DNA of 64,000 bases from Aedoeadaptatus coxii (lineage in GTDB: Bacteria > Bacillota > Clostridia > Tissierellales > Peptoniphilaceae). A program made the position numbers and the translations under genes. Under the pieces are notes generated by a model that worked only from the letters and a program-made list of their open reading frames with translations, did no database searches and was not told the origin of the DNA. Shown piece by piece: positions 24,137 through 31,983 of the stretch. The stretch lies in assembly GCF_903819215.1 (NCBI RefSeq), contig NZ_CAIJCT010000016.1; one strand, 5' to 3'. Every line of letters begins with the position of its first letter. The first letter of the stretch is position 1.

Positions 24137-24790
24137 CTAAAATAAAATTTCTTCCAGCTTTAAAGCGTCAAAGGTAATCATGCGGCCATCCAGCTGAATA
24201 TAGCCTTCCCGATGAAGCTTCATAAGTTCTCTGGAAAGGGAGGGCCGCGGCACGGCAAGGTACTGTGCCAAATCTTCCCGCTTCATTAACTGCATGGTGC
24301 CTCCGCTCGGCAACTTTTGAAGAAGGTGCATGGCGATTTTCTTGCGCAAACTGCCCGCCGAGAGGATGAGCATTTTTTGATTTAAAAAGAGAGCCTTCTG
24401 CGATAAAATGCCCAGCATGTTGGAGATCAATCGCTCCGCTACATCTTCTCCACCGGCTTCAAATGCCGCTTTCGGAATGTAGAGAATGCGGCTTTCCTCA
24501 TAGGCCACACAACCGAAATCGTAAGGCCTGTTGTCGAGAAAAATGTAAACCTCGCCGAAGACCGTCCCCGGCGACGTAAAGCGGTTTACCACTTGTCGAT
24601 TCCCCGAAATGGAAATCTTCTCCACTTCTACAGCGCCTTCCAAAAGAATAAAAAGCCCTTCCGGCTCTTCCCCTTCTCTAAAAATATAATCTTCCTTTAG
24701 CACGCGATGTTCCACGGCGCCTTTCGCCGCGAGAAAATCCTTTAATTTCCCCTCGTCGATTCCCTTAAAAAGATGGGTTTTAGTGGCCAT
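24137..24790 (-). CDS. Crp/Fnr-family regulator, probably controlling hcp (HcpR-like)
   Basis: 217 residues. A cyclic-nucleotide-binding-type beta-roll spans about 10-115 (YIFREGEEPEGLFILLEG, then SPGTVFGE), followed by the long dimer helix and a Crp winged helix-turn-helix at 160-205 (MKREDLAQYLAVPRPSLSRE; LMKLHREGYIQ). The Fnr N-terminal cysteine cluster is absent, so the signal is probably haem, NO or a small ligand rather than an Fe-S cluster. Its gene lies directly upstream of hcp in the same direction with a Crp-type palindrome between them. It overlaps the preceding small ORF by 11 bases. Confidence 0.85.
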   Translation of the reverse strand: MATKTHLFKGIDEGKLKDFLAAKGAVEHRVLKEDYIFREGEEPEGLFILLEGAVEVEKISISGNRQVVNRFTSPGTVFGEVYIFLDNRPYDFGCVAYEESRILYIPKAAFEAGGEDVAERLISNMLGILSQKALFLNQKMLILSAGSLRKKIAMHLLQKLPSGGTMQLMKREDLAQYLAVPRPSLSRELMKLHREGYIQLDGRMITFDALKLEEILF

Positions 24791-25133
24791 GGCGTTTCGA
24801 TTCCCTTGCTCTTTTTAAAGCGAAGCTCGTACTTTCCACGGCACGCTTTACATCGTCCGATGTTAAAAATTGACGACGAGCGGATAGCCTTGCTTTTTGT
24901 ACTCGGCGAGAAATGCCGAAGGCTCGTCTCGACGTGCGGAAAAAGCTGCGAATTAAAAATCCCGCCATTAGAGCCCGATTTTTGTGTTTTAAAATGGGCA
25001 ACACTAAACTTTTATTTTTTCTCTGAAATTTTCTTACAGCCGCTTCCGATTCGGGGATTTGATAACGTTGTTTTTCGAGAAAACGATTCTTTCTTTCTTT
25101 ATATAACATTGTGTACTGATTATTTTGTCGCAT
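24780..25133 (-). CDS. small very basic hypothetical protein
   Basis: 117 residues, unrecognised. Rich in Arg and Lys (KERKNRFLEKQRYQIPESE at the start; FRTSRRAFGISRRVQKARLS later), no signal peptide or clear helix bundle. Support for reality: AGAGGTG stands before the ATG at 25133, a TATAAT hexamer lies at 25166-25171, codon use resembles neighbours, and the stop overlaps the Crp/Fnr start by 11 bases as in a coupled operon. Its charge would suit nucleic acid binding, but nothing shows that. Confidence 0.5.
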   Translation of the reverse strand: MRQNNQYTMLYKERKNRFLEKQRYQIPESEAAVRKFQRKNKSLVLPILKHKNRALMAGFLIRSFFRTSRRAFGISRRVQKARLSARRQFLTSDDVKRAVESTSFALKRARESKRHGH

Positions 25134-25165
25134 GGAACACCTCTTTCATTTCATTTTTATATCTT

Positions 25166-25212
25166 ATTATATACCCTAAACCTACACCCTTATCGCAAAA
25201 AACTGGCGATAA
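25166..25212. promoter_or_regulatory. divergent control region with TTATCGC palindrome
   Basis: Minus-strand -10 TATAAT at 25166-25171 for the small ORF and crp/fnr gene. Next to it is the perfect inverted repeat TTATCGC-N9-GCGATAA (25190-25212), which covers the matching -35 zone and could be an operator. Confidence 0.45.
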
Positions 25213-25288
25213 AAGTGCAGATACCTTACTTTTTCCCTAGGCTTTCTGCAACTTTTTTTGTAGACAGCTACCCCTTTTGTGATTTATA

Positions 25289-25297
25289 TGGTATATT
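25289..25297 (+). promoter_or_regulatory. extended -10 promoter of the kor operon
   Basis: TG-G-TATATT, an extended -10 element, 74 bases before the start of the P-loop ATPase gene; the -35 is weak. Confidence 0.45.
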
Positions 25298-25370
25298 GTA
25301 CTTAGCTAGAAGACCACAACCTTTGCGTGAACGTTTTCTTGCTGCGATTCTTTTAAGAAAGGAAGAAAAT

Positions 25371-26054
25371 ATGGATTGGAAGAAGCATCACAGGATTCTC
25401 ATTATTACCGGCCACTTCGGCAGCGGTAAAACTGAAATGTCCATTAATTTGGCACTTGATCGCCGCGCGGCGGGCGAGGAAGTTACCGTCGTGGATTTAG
25501 ACATCATCAACACCTATTTCCGAATTCGGGATAAGGATGACGCGCTAAATGCGAAGGGAATTAAAACTCTCTCTACCGGCGTCAAAGCAAGAGCCGTGGA
25601 CATTCCGGCATTAGACCCCGCAATCGATGCCGCTTTGTTATTTGACAAGGGACGCATCATTCTCGATGTGGGGGGTAATCCCTCAGGTGCTCGTGCCTTA
25701 GCCCGTTATCGTCCCACTTTGGAAGAAACCGGCTACGAACAACTCTTTGTCATCAACTCCAATCGGCCCGAAACGAAAACACCGGAGCAAGTCATTAAAT
25801 TTATGGAAGACACCCAGGCCACCAGCGGCACGCAGGTCACGGGTCTGTTTAATACGACGCACTTCCTTAAAGATACCACCGCCGATGATGTTATCGGAGG
25901 ACTGAAACTTGCCGAAGCCGTTTCGGATCAAACGGGCCTTCCCCTTTTGGGTACGGCTTGTAAGCGGGAACTTGTCGATGAAGTAAAAGCACGCACAAAC
26001 GATCTCTATATTCTTCCCATCGATCTCTATTTCAGAGATCAATGGATGTTATAA
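25371..26054 (+). CDS. P-loop (MinD/ParA-like) ATPase associated with 2-oxoacid oxidoreductase
   Basis: 227 residues from the ATG at 25371 (MDWKKHHRILIITGHFGSGKT); the frame extends upstream to 25125 but the AAGAAAGGAAG site marks this start. Walker A GHFGSGKTE, an early Asp pair in VVDLDIINTYFR (switch I-like), and IILDVGGNPSG as Walker B. It resembles SIMIBI/MinD nucleotide-binding proteins. Eleven bases separate it from the ferredoxin-like kor subunit gene, so it belongs to the operon. A role in cluster or cofactor delivery to the oxidoreductase is plausible, not shown. Confidence 0.75.
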   Translation: MDWKKHHRILIITGHFGSGKTEMSINLALDRRAAGEEVTVVDLDIINTYFRIRDKDDALNAKGIKTLSTGVKARAVDIPALDPAIDAALLFDKGRIILDVGGNPSGARALARYRPTLEETGYEQLFVINSNRPETKTPEQVIKFMEDTQATSGTQVTGLFNTTHFLKDTTADDVIGGLKLAEAVSDQTGLPLLGTACKRELVDEVKARTNDLYILPIDLYFRDQWML

Positions 26055-26065
26055 GGAGGAATAAC

Positions 26066-26287
26066 ATGGCAAAAGGAAAAGTCACTTTCGATCAAGACTA
26101 CTGCAAAGGCTGTGCCCTTTGCGTGTCTGTATGCCCGAAAAACGTTTTGGCCCTTAAGACTGATGAATTGAACCCGAAAGGCTATCGACCTGCCTATGCG
26201 AAAAACCCAGATGATTGCATTGCCTGCACAAACTGCGCCATCATCTGCCCCGACTCTGTCATCAGCGTCTATCGCGTAGAAGAGTGA
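26066..26287 (+). CDS. korD: ferredoxin-type delta subunit of 2-oxoacid:ferredoxin oxidoreductase
   Basis: 73 residues from the ATG at 26066, preceded by AAGGAGGAATAAC; an earlier in-frame ATG overlaps the previous gene and has no site. Two [4Fe-4S] motifs are complete: YCKGCALCVSVCP and DCIACTNCAIICP. It passes electrons from the TPP subunit to free ferredoxin. The order delta-alpha-beta-gamma fits KorDABC/VorDABC-type enzymes. Confidence 0.92.
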   Translation: MAKGKVTFDQDYCKGCALCVSVCPKNVLALKTDELNPKGYRPAYAKNPDDCIACTNCAIICPDSVISVYRVEE

Positions 26288-26300
26288 AAGGAGTCTTCAC

Positions 26301-27359
26301 ATGTCTGAAAAAATTCTAATCAAAGGTAATGAAGCAATCGGCGCGGCACTCATCGCTGCAGGATGTAAAACTTATTTCGGATACCCGATTACACCGCAAT
26401 CCGAAGTTCCCGAATACTTAGCAAGAGAATTACCGAAAATCGGCGGTACATTCTTACAAGCCGAATCCGAAGTTGCCGCTATTAACATGATCTACGGCTG
26501 CGCCGGCACCGGCACACGTGTAGCCACAAGCTCCTCGTCTCCCGGGGTTTCCTTAATGCAAGAAGGCATCAGCTACATCGCCGCCTGCGAACTTCCCTGC
26601 ATGATCATCAACATGATGCGTGGGGGTCCGGGTCTCGGTTCGATCCAACCTTCTCAAACAGACTACTTCCAATCCACACGGGGCGGCGGCAACGGTGACT
26701 ATCGCACACTCTGCTTAGCACCAGCTTCCATTCAAGAAATGGTCGATCTCGTACATTTAGGATTTGAACTCGCCGATCAATATCGCACACCGGTCGTACT
26801 TTGCGGCGACGGTATGCTCGGCCAAATGATGGAACCCATCGAATTTACGGAAAAAGAAAACAAAGAATTTGATCATTCCGACTGGGCTGCAACAGGTACC
26901 AAGGGTAAACGTGAACCGCATATCATCAACTCCCTCTACCTCTCCCCCGACGAATTGGAAGCCCACAACAAAAAGCTCATTGAAAAATACGCGGCCATTA
27001 CTGCAAACGAAAAACGCGCAGAAGTTGTGGATGTAGAAGACGCCGACATCGTCTTTACCGCATTCGGTACCACGAGCCGTATTTGCAAATCCGCCGGCGA
27101 ACTCTTAAAAGCCAAAGGATACAAAGTCGGCCACATTCGCCCGATCACCCTCTGGCCCTTCCCCGACGGAGCATACCATAAGATCAACGACAATGTAAAA
27201 GTGATCTTAGACGTCGAGTTGAACCAAGGCCAAATGGTGGAAGACGTTCGACTCGCTGTCAACGGCAAACATCCCGTTCATTTCTACGGCCGTCAAGGCG
27301 GTATGATCCCCACAGCCGAAGAAATCGCAGATGTAGCCTTAGAACTATTGGAGGCGTAA
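26301..27359 (+). CDS. korA: 2-oxoacid:ferredoxin oxidoreductase alpha subunit
   Basis: 352 residues, cytosolic. Begins with the GNEAIGAALIAAGCKTYFGYPITPQSE segment typical of KorA/VorB alpha subunits, with the conserved ATSSSSPGVSLMQEG loop and a C-terminal domain ending in HPVHFYGRQGGMIPT. With beta, gamma and delta subunits it oxidatively decarboxylates a 2-oxoacid (2-oxoglutarate or a branched-chain oxoacid) with CoA and ferredoxin. Substrate choice cannot be settled from sequence alone; kor is used as a family symbol. A ribosome site AAGGAGTC precedes the ATG. Confidence 0.9.
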   Translation: MSEKILIKGNEAIGAALIAAGCKTYFGYPITPQSEVPEYLARELPKIGGTFLQAESEVAAINMIYGCAGTGTRVATSSSSPGVSLMQEGISYIAACELPCMIINMMRGGPGLGSIQPSQTDYFQSTRGGGNGDYRTLCLAPASIQEMVDLVHLGFELADQYRTPVVLCGDGMLGQMMEPIEFTEKENKEFDHSDWAATGTKGKREPHIINSLYLSPDELEAHNKKLIEKYAAITANEKRAEVVDVEDADIVFTAFGTTSRICKSAGELLKAKGYKVGHIRPITLWPFPDGAYHKINDNVKVILDVELNQGQMVEDVRLAVNGKHPVHFYGRQGGMIPTAEEIADVALELLEA

Positions 27360-27360
27360 A

Positions 27361-28107
27361 ATGGATAAACTCATCTATACCAGAAGTAAAGCTTTAACCG
27401 ATGCTCCTACTCACTACTGCCCGGGCTGTACCCACGGCGTCGTTCATAAACTCGTCGCCGAAGTATTGGAAGAACTCGGCATCACCGGCGACACCATCGG
27501 CGTCGCTCCCGTAGGATGTGCCGTTCTCGCATACAAATACTTTAACTGCGATATGTTTGAAGCCGCTCATGGCCGTGCACCGGCTGTCGCTACCGGTATT
27601 AAACGCTCCAACCCCGACAAATTCGTCTTCACCTATCAAGGCGACGGCGACTTGGCTTCCATCGGTAGTGGTGAAATCGTACAAGTTGCACACCGCGGCG
27701 AAAAAATTTCCACTATCTTCATTAACAACGGTATCTACGGCATGACCGGCGGCCAAATGGCTCCGACGACCCTCGTCGGCCAAAAGACCACCACCTCTCC
27801 CTTGGGCCGCGACGAAAACTGGTCGGGACGCCCGATCCGCATCGCCGAAATGCTTGCCACCATTAACGGTGCAAAATTCGTAGAACGTGTTGCCGTCAAC
27901 ACACCTGCCAATATTCGCAAAGCAAAACGCGCCATCAAGGAATGCTTCCAACTTCAATTAGACGGCAAAGGCTTCGGTATCGTCGAAGTACTTTCCTCCT
28001 GCCCGACCAACTGGGGATTCCCGCCGGCAGAAGCTTTGAAATGGTTAGAAGACAACATGATTCCCTACTATCCTTTGGGAAATTTGCGTAACGGGGAGGA
28101 TCTATAA
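27361..28107 (+). CDS. korB: 2-oxoacid:ferredoxin oxidoreductase beta subunit (TPP-binding)
   Basis: 248 residues. HYCPGCTHGVVHKL near 18-31 carries a cluster or structural cysteine pair; the TPP/Mg motif is GDGDLASIG followed about 27 residues later by FINNGIYGMTGGQM; QKTTTSPLGRD is also characteristic. It forms the catalytic core with KorA. Its start follows the korA stop by one base and its stop overlaps korC. Confidence 0.92.
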   Translation: MDKLIYTRSKALTDAPTHYCPGCTHGVVHKLVAEVLEELGITGDTIGVAPVGCAVLAYKYFNCDMFEAAHGRAPAVATGIKRSNPDKFVFTYQGDGDLASIGSGEIVQVAHRGEKISTIFINNGIYGMTGGQMAPTTLVGQKTTTSPLGRDENWSGRPIRIAEMLATINGAKFVERVAVNTPANIRKAKRAIKECFQLQLDGKGFGIVEVLSSCPTNWGFPPAEALKWLEDNMIPYYPLGNLRNGEDL

Positions 28108-28664
28108 TGACGACTAACAGAGTAATTGTATCCGGCTTCGGCGGACAAGGCGTTATGGGTATCGGTCAATTATTGACCTATGCCGGCATGTTCGACGACA
28201 AACACGTATCCTGGTTACCTTCCTACGGCCCCGCCATGCGTGGTGGCGCCGCCAACTGCTCGGTAATTATTTCCGACGAACCCATCGGCGCACCGAATAT
28301 TTCCACAGCCGATGCCGCTATCGTTATGAACGAACCCTCGTTGGATAAATTCGAATCCTACGTAAAACCCGGCGGACACATTTTTATTAACAGCTCCCTC
28401 GTTAACAAGGATACGTCCAGAAAAGACATTACCTCCCACTTCTTGCCTGTCAACGAACTGACAGCAGAATTCGGCAACCCGAGAGTATTAAACATGATTA
28501 TGATCGGCGCATTTAACGAAATTCTCAACATGGTAAGCCAAGAAGCGCTGGAAAAATCCGTCGATAAACTTTACGGCAAAAAAGGTGCCAAAATTACCGC
28601 TATGAACTTGGAAGCCCTCCAATTCGGCGAAAGAAGAATGAAGGAGATCCTCAATGCAAAATGA
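28107..28664 (+). CDS. korC: 2-oxoacid:ferredoxin oxidoreductase gamma subunit
   Basis: 185 residues, the CoA-binding gamma domain: N-terminal VSGFGGQGVMGIGQLL, WLPSYGPAMRGGAANCSVI and a central D-AIVMNEPSLDKF strand. ATG overlaps the korB stop by one base; the stop is within the next gene. Completes the four-subunit enzyme. Confidence 0.92.
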   Translation: MTTNRVIVSGFGGQGVMGIGQLLTYAGMFDDKHVSWLPSYGPAMRGGAANCSVIISDEPIGAPNISTADAAIVMNEPSLDKFESYVKPGGHIFINSSLVNKDTSRKDITSHFLPVNELTAEFGNPRVLNMIMIGAFNEILNMVSQEALEKSVDKLYGKKGAKITAMNLEALQFGERRMKEILNAK

Positions 28665-29148
28665 AGTTAAAATCCTAAGACAAGCGATGCTAAACGAAGT
28701 CGAAGGCGCTGAATTTTACAAGCTCTCTGCAGATAAATTTGCACCCTCCGGCACAAAAGACGCTCTCTTAGATCTCGCTCGCCAAGAAGAAGAACACGTA
28801 GAATATTTAAAATCCCTTTCCGAAAAATTAATCGACAACGCAAAAGACATCAACTTCGATCCCGAAACACTAAAAGAGGAAGTACCCTCTCCGGGCATCT
28901 TCAACTGGGACAAAGTCGATGAAGACATGGTACGCTTAGCCGTTACCGTCTTCTCCGTCGGCCTAAACATGGAAAAAGATTCCGTTAAATTCTACGAAGA
29001 CGCCAAGAGCAAAGTAGAAAGCGAAGAATCCAAAAAACTCTTCGACATCTTGGTGAAATGGGAACAATCCCATGTCGACACCCTTCAAAAACAATATGAT
29101 ATCTACCAACAAGAATGGTGGAACATGCAAAACTTCGAACCTTTCTAA
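28654..29148 (+). CDS. ferritin-like/rubrerythrin-type diiron protein without rubredoxin domain
   Basis: 164 residues, four-helix bundle. Metal-ligand pattern: E in NEVEGAEFYKL, QEEEHVEYL (E..H), then in the second half NMEKDSVKFYEDA and VKWEQSHVDTL (E..H). No CxxC rubredoxin tail, so it must use another electron donor. The gene overlaps the end of korC by 11 bases and ends the operon, so it may protect the oxygen-sensitive oxidoreductase by removing peroxide (inference). Product ends in an aromatic tail WWNMQNFEPF. Confidence 0.8.
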   Translation: MQNEVKILRQAMLNEVEGAEFYKLSADKFAPSGTKDALLDLARQEEEHVEYLKSLSEKLIDNAKDINFDPETLKEEVPSPGIFNWDKVDEDMVRLAVTVFSVGLNMEKDSVKFYEDAKSKVESEESKKLFDILVKWEQSHVDTLQKQYDIYQQEWWNMQNFEPF

Positions 29149-29165
29149 AATAATGATACATTCCT

Positions 29166-29197
29166 ATTAAAAAGGCCCGCATCGGCGGGCTTTTTTA
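29166..29197 (+). terminator. terminator after kor operon
   Basis: GCCCGC (29175-29180) with GCGGGC (29185-29190), extended by A/T pairs, then a run of T. Confidence 0.9.
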
Positions 29198-29256
29198 ATG
29201 GGCGAAAAGGGGCAATTCAAACAGCAGATGCAGATCAAAATCCAAACCCCTTTTAG

Positions 29257-29333
29257 TGGTACAATACCTATAGCAGACATTGCCCATATCAAAACAATCC
29301 ACAGGCGACGACATGGGGCATGACACCGTCGCC
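29257..29333 (+). promoter_or_regulatory. moxR promoter and leader hairpin
   Basis: TG-G-TACAAT (29257-29265) is an extended -10. The leader then contains GGCGACG (29304-29310) and CGTCGCC (29327-29333), a perfect 7-bp inverted repeat with an inner CATG-GGG-CATG, giving one long hairpin ahead of the MoxR gene. Confidence 0.45.
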
Positions 29334-29364
29334 CATACCAATAGACAATAAGTGAGAGATCAAC

Positions 29365-30243
29365 ATGAAGCAAACGGACAAAATTCAACAGTTTATAGAC
29401 GCCCATCCCCTTTCCGAATCCCTTGAAAGCCGCATACCCAATCCCAGGTTTCAATACCACGGCGACACCGTTTGGCAAGCCGCCACATCCGCCATCCTTT
29501 CGGGAAAAAACATCCTCCTCGTCGGCGACAAGTCCACAGGGAAAAACGTGTTGGCGGAAAACCTGGCCGCACGATTTAAACGACCCCTTTGGAATGTTTC
29601 CCTCCATATGAGCGTGGACGCCTCCTCCCTCATCGGCGACGACAGCTTAAAAAACGGCGCCGTGTACTTTCGGGAAGGCCCCATTACCATGGCGTCAAAA
29701 GTCGGCGGCTTTGCTGTTCTCGATGAAATCAACATGGCGAAAAACGAAGCCATGGCCGTGCTCCACTCCGCCCTGGATTACCGCCGCATCATCGACATTC
29801 CCGGCTACGATCTCATCAAAATACATCCGGCGACGCGCTTTATCGCCACCATGAACTACGGCTACGAAGGCACGAGAGATTTAAACGAAGCCCTGCTCTC
29901 CCGCTTTGTCGTCATAAAAATGCCCACCATTTCCGAAGACGATCTGAAACAACTCATTGCCGAAGCGTACCCCGCCCTGAAAAAAACCTTTATTCACGAC
30001 CTCTCCCAATTTGTCGCGGATTTAAAGCGAAAAGCCAAAGCCAACGAAATTACGAGCCACGCCACCGATATTCGCGGCATTTTCGACGCCCTTGATTTAG
30101 TAGAGGAAGGACTCGAACTGAAAGAAGCGCTCAACCTAACGATTACCAACAAAATCTTCGACCCCTATGAAGAAGAACTGGTCGCCGATTTATTAAAAGC
30201 GCGCTTTCAAGACCATCTCCACCGCAGCGATCTAATGGAATAA
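29365..30243 (+). CDS. MoxR/NorQ-type AAA+ ATPase
   Basis: 292 residues, single AAA+ domain. P-loop LLVGDKSTGKNVLAE near 50-64, in which the usual Ser/Thr after the lysine is Asn; Walker B GFAVLDEINMAK; sensor 1 FIATMNYG; and an arginine finger candidate in LLSRFVVI. MoxR-type ATPases work with a VWA protein as chaperones that insert cofactors or activate enzymes (as NorQ/NorD, CbbQ/CbbO). Five bases separate it from the VWA gene. The client enzyme is not encoded next to it. Confidence 0.85.
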   Translation: MKQTDKIQQFIDAHPLSESLESRIPNPRFQYHGDTVWQAATSAILSGKNILLVGDKSTGKNVLAENLAARFKRPLWNVSLHMSVDASSLIGDDSLKNGAVYFREGPITMASKVGGFAVLDEINMAKNEAMAVLHSALDYRRIIDIPGYDLIKIHPATRFIATMNYGYEGTRDLNEALLSRFVVIKMPTISEDDLKQLIAEAYPALKKTFIHDLSQFVADLKRKAKANEITSHATDIRGIFDALDLVEEGLELKEALNLTITNKIFDPYEEELVADLLKARFQDHLHRSDLME

Positions 30244-30248
30244 ACGCC

Positions 30249-31916
30249 ATGGGAACACGTGCAACCGACAGAGCCGACAATCTCCAATGGGCAGGCGCGG
30301 AAAATTACCGGTTTAAACCCCTCCTCTACGGAGAAGATCTCGCCGGCAATCCCGATTTTTACTTAAACCTTATCCTCGGCCTCGCCGTGAAATACTTCGG
30401 CGACGACACTTTAAAATCCCTCTTTAACCGATGGGCCGGCCACTGGCAACGGGGAAAATACGACTTGCTCGCTCTTTACCTATTGGAAGAACACCTTTAC
30501 CTGCGGGAAATAAACGATCGCGCCGTCCTCCGGGATTTACGAGAAGATTTCGCACGGCGCTTCTTAGACGACCGCTACGATTTGCGCCGCCGCACCTTGG
30601 CATTGCGAGTGCCCCTCTTTTACACATTGCAAATGAAGCGCACCCACGACATCCTCGGACTGCCCTATACGAAACTAAATAAAAAAGAGCGGCAAATCTA
30701 CGATCACCTTCACCTACCCGACGACACCGACGGCGGCAACCTTGAAGAGCGCGTCATCGCCCTTTTCGTCGACTATCTCCATTACAGAGAAAGCAGCGGA
30801 TCGCGCCCGAAATGGCTCCCCGAATTTCATCTCTTCGCCATTCCGAGCTACGTCTCCGTCGAGCGCTCCAACACCCCTTCCCTTTTTAAAGACGGCGGCG
30901 CCAAAGGAGACGCACCCTTTTTCCTAAACCTGTTGAAACCTTTCAGCAAAGATCACAGCGCCTACATTGAAAAAACCTTCGGCAAAAACCTTTTTTCCGA
31001 CGAAAAAGGCTTGGCGCTGAACCGCGCCATCTGCACCGAAGGCCACAGAAAATCCCATATTTACTTTACAAAAGGCATCGACGAACAAGACGAGCGACTC
31101 GACCGCGAACTGAACGATCGCACCGTGCGCCGCCACCTGCTCCGCTTTCAAAAAAATAAAAACGTCTACCGCCGCGCCATCAACGATCTTACAAAAGCCT
31201 TGGAACTGAAACTGGCATCCATCGCCACCCCCGAAGGCGAACCGGCCAAGCGGGGCAAACTCATAAGCCGCCGCGCCTTTCGCGCCGAAATATCCAATCG
31301 CGCCGCCATCTTCGAGCGGAAAAACATGGTGCCCGCACCGAGCTTTAAAGTAGACCTCGTGCTGGACGCCTCCACTTCCCTTTTGGACATCGAATCGGAC
31401 ATCGCCATCGAAGCTTACATCCTTTCCAAATCCTTGGAAAACAATCAAATACAAAATCGCATCCTCTCCTACCAAACCGTAGAAGACTACACGATCATCA
31501 CCCTATTAAAAGATTACGACGATAAAAGTGACATGAAAAAAATCTTTCGCTACAAATCCATGGGCTGGAACCGCGACGGCCTTTTCTTTAAAGCCTACCC
31601 CACCCTTATACCGTCGGACGAACGTCTGTTGAGCATCATTTTAACCGACGCCAACCCCAGCGATTTTAAACCCCTTGCGGGAAAAGGGCTCTCCCTTAGT
31701 AAAGCCTACGCCGACGATGCCGCCCTTTCCGACACAAAGCACTACCTGGATGCCTTGCGCCGCAAAAACATAAACATCCTGGCACTTTTAAACAGCAACC
31801 ACGTAGAAAATGCCGACATGCTCTACCACAAACAATTTGTCAAAATCAACAAAATCGAGCAAATCGCCCACGTCGCCGGGAAATGGATCCAAAAAGAACT
31901 GGTTAAAATGAATTAA
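30249..31916 (+). CDS. VWA-domain partner of the MoxR ATPase (NorD/CbbO-like)
   Basis: 555 residues. The N-terminal two thirds are alpha-helical and charged, without a recognised fold; the C-terminal VWA domain starts near 370 with the MIDAS motif DASTS in VDLVLDASTSLLDIESD and continues to a SIILTDANPSD strand. With the preceding AAA+ protein it should form a metallochaperone-type activator. Cytosolic, no signal peptide. Codon use matches neighbours. The target is unknown; kor or another ferredoxin enzyme nearby is only a guess. Confidence 0.82.
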   Translation: MGTRATDRADNLQWAGAENYRFKPLLYGEDLAGNPDFYLNLILGLAVKYFGDDTLKSLFNRWAGHWQRGKYDLLALYLLEEHLYLREINDRAVLRDLREDFARRFLDDRYDLRRRTLALRVPLFYTLQMKRTHDILGLPYTKLNKKERQIYDHLHLPDDTDGGNLEERVIALFVDYLHYRESSGSRPKWLPEFHLFAIPSYVSVERSNTPSLFKDGGAKGDAPFFLNLLKPFSKDHSAYIEKTFGKNLFSDEKGLALNRAICTEGHRKSHIYFTKGIDEQDERLDRELNDRTVRRHLLRFQKNKNVYRRAINDLTKALELKLASIATPEGEPAKRGKLISRRAFRAEISNRAAIFERKNMVPAPSFKVDLVLDASTSLLDIESDIAIEAYILSKSLENNQIQNRILSYQTVEDYTIITLLKDYDDKSDMKKIFRYKSMGWNRDGLFFKAYPTLIPSDERLLSIILTDANPSDFKPLAGKGLSLSKAYADDAALSDTKHYLDALRRKNINILALLNSNHVENADMLYHKQFVKINKIEQIAHVAGKWIQKELVKMN

Positions 31917-31923
31917 GAGCACA

Positions 31924-31956
31924 CAAAAAGACGCCGATTCCTCGGCGCCTTTTTAA
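31924..31956. terminator. bidirectional terminator
   Basis: AAAAAG-a-CGCCGA pairs with TCGGCG-c-CTTTTT across one mismatch; serves the VWA gene on plus and the YfjL-like gene on minus. Confidence 0.85.
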
Positions 31957-31983
31957 ATTCGCGAATTATGAAAAGATCAAGCC

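Noticed and set aside
24773..25240. 155-residue plus-strand ORF opposite the small basic protein
   Set aside because: No ribosome site, runs across two promoters and is likely a shadow of the opposite strand.
25125..25370. N-terminal extension of the P-loop ATPase gene
   Set aside because: The extension covers the promoter region; the ribosome site fits the start at 25371.
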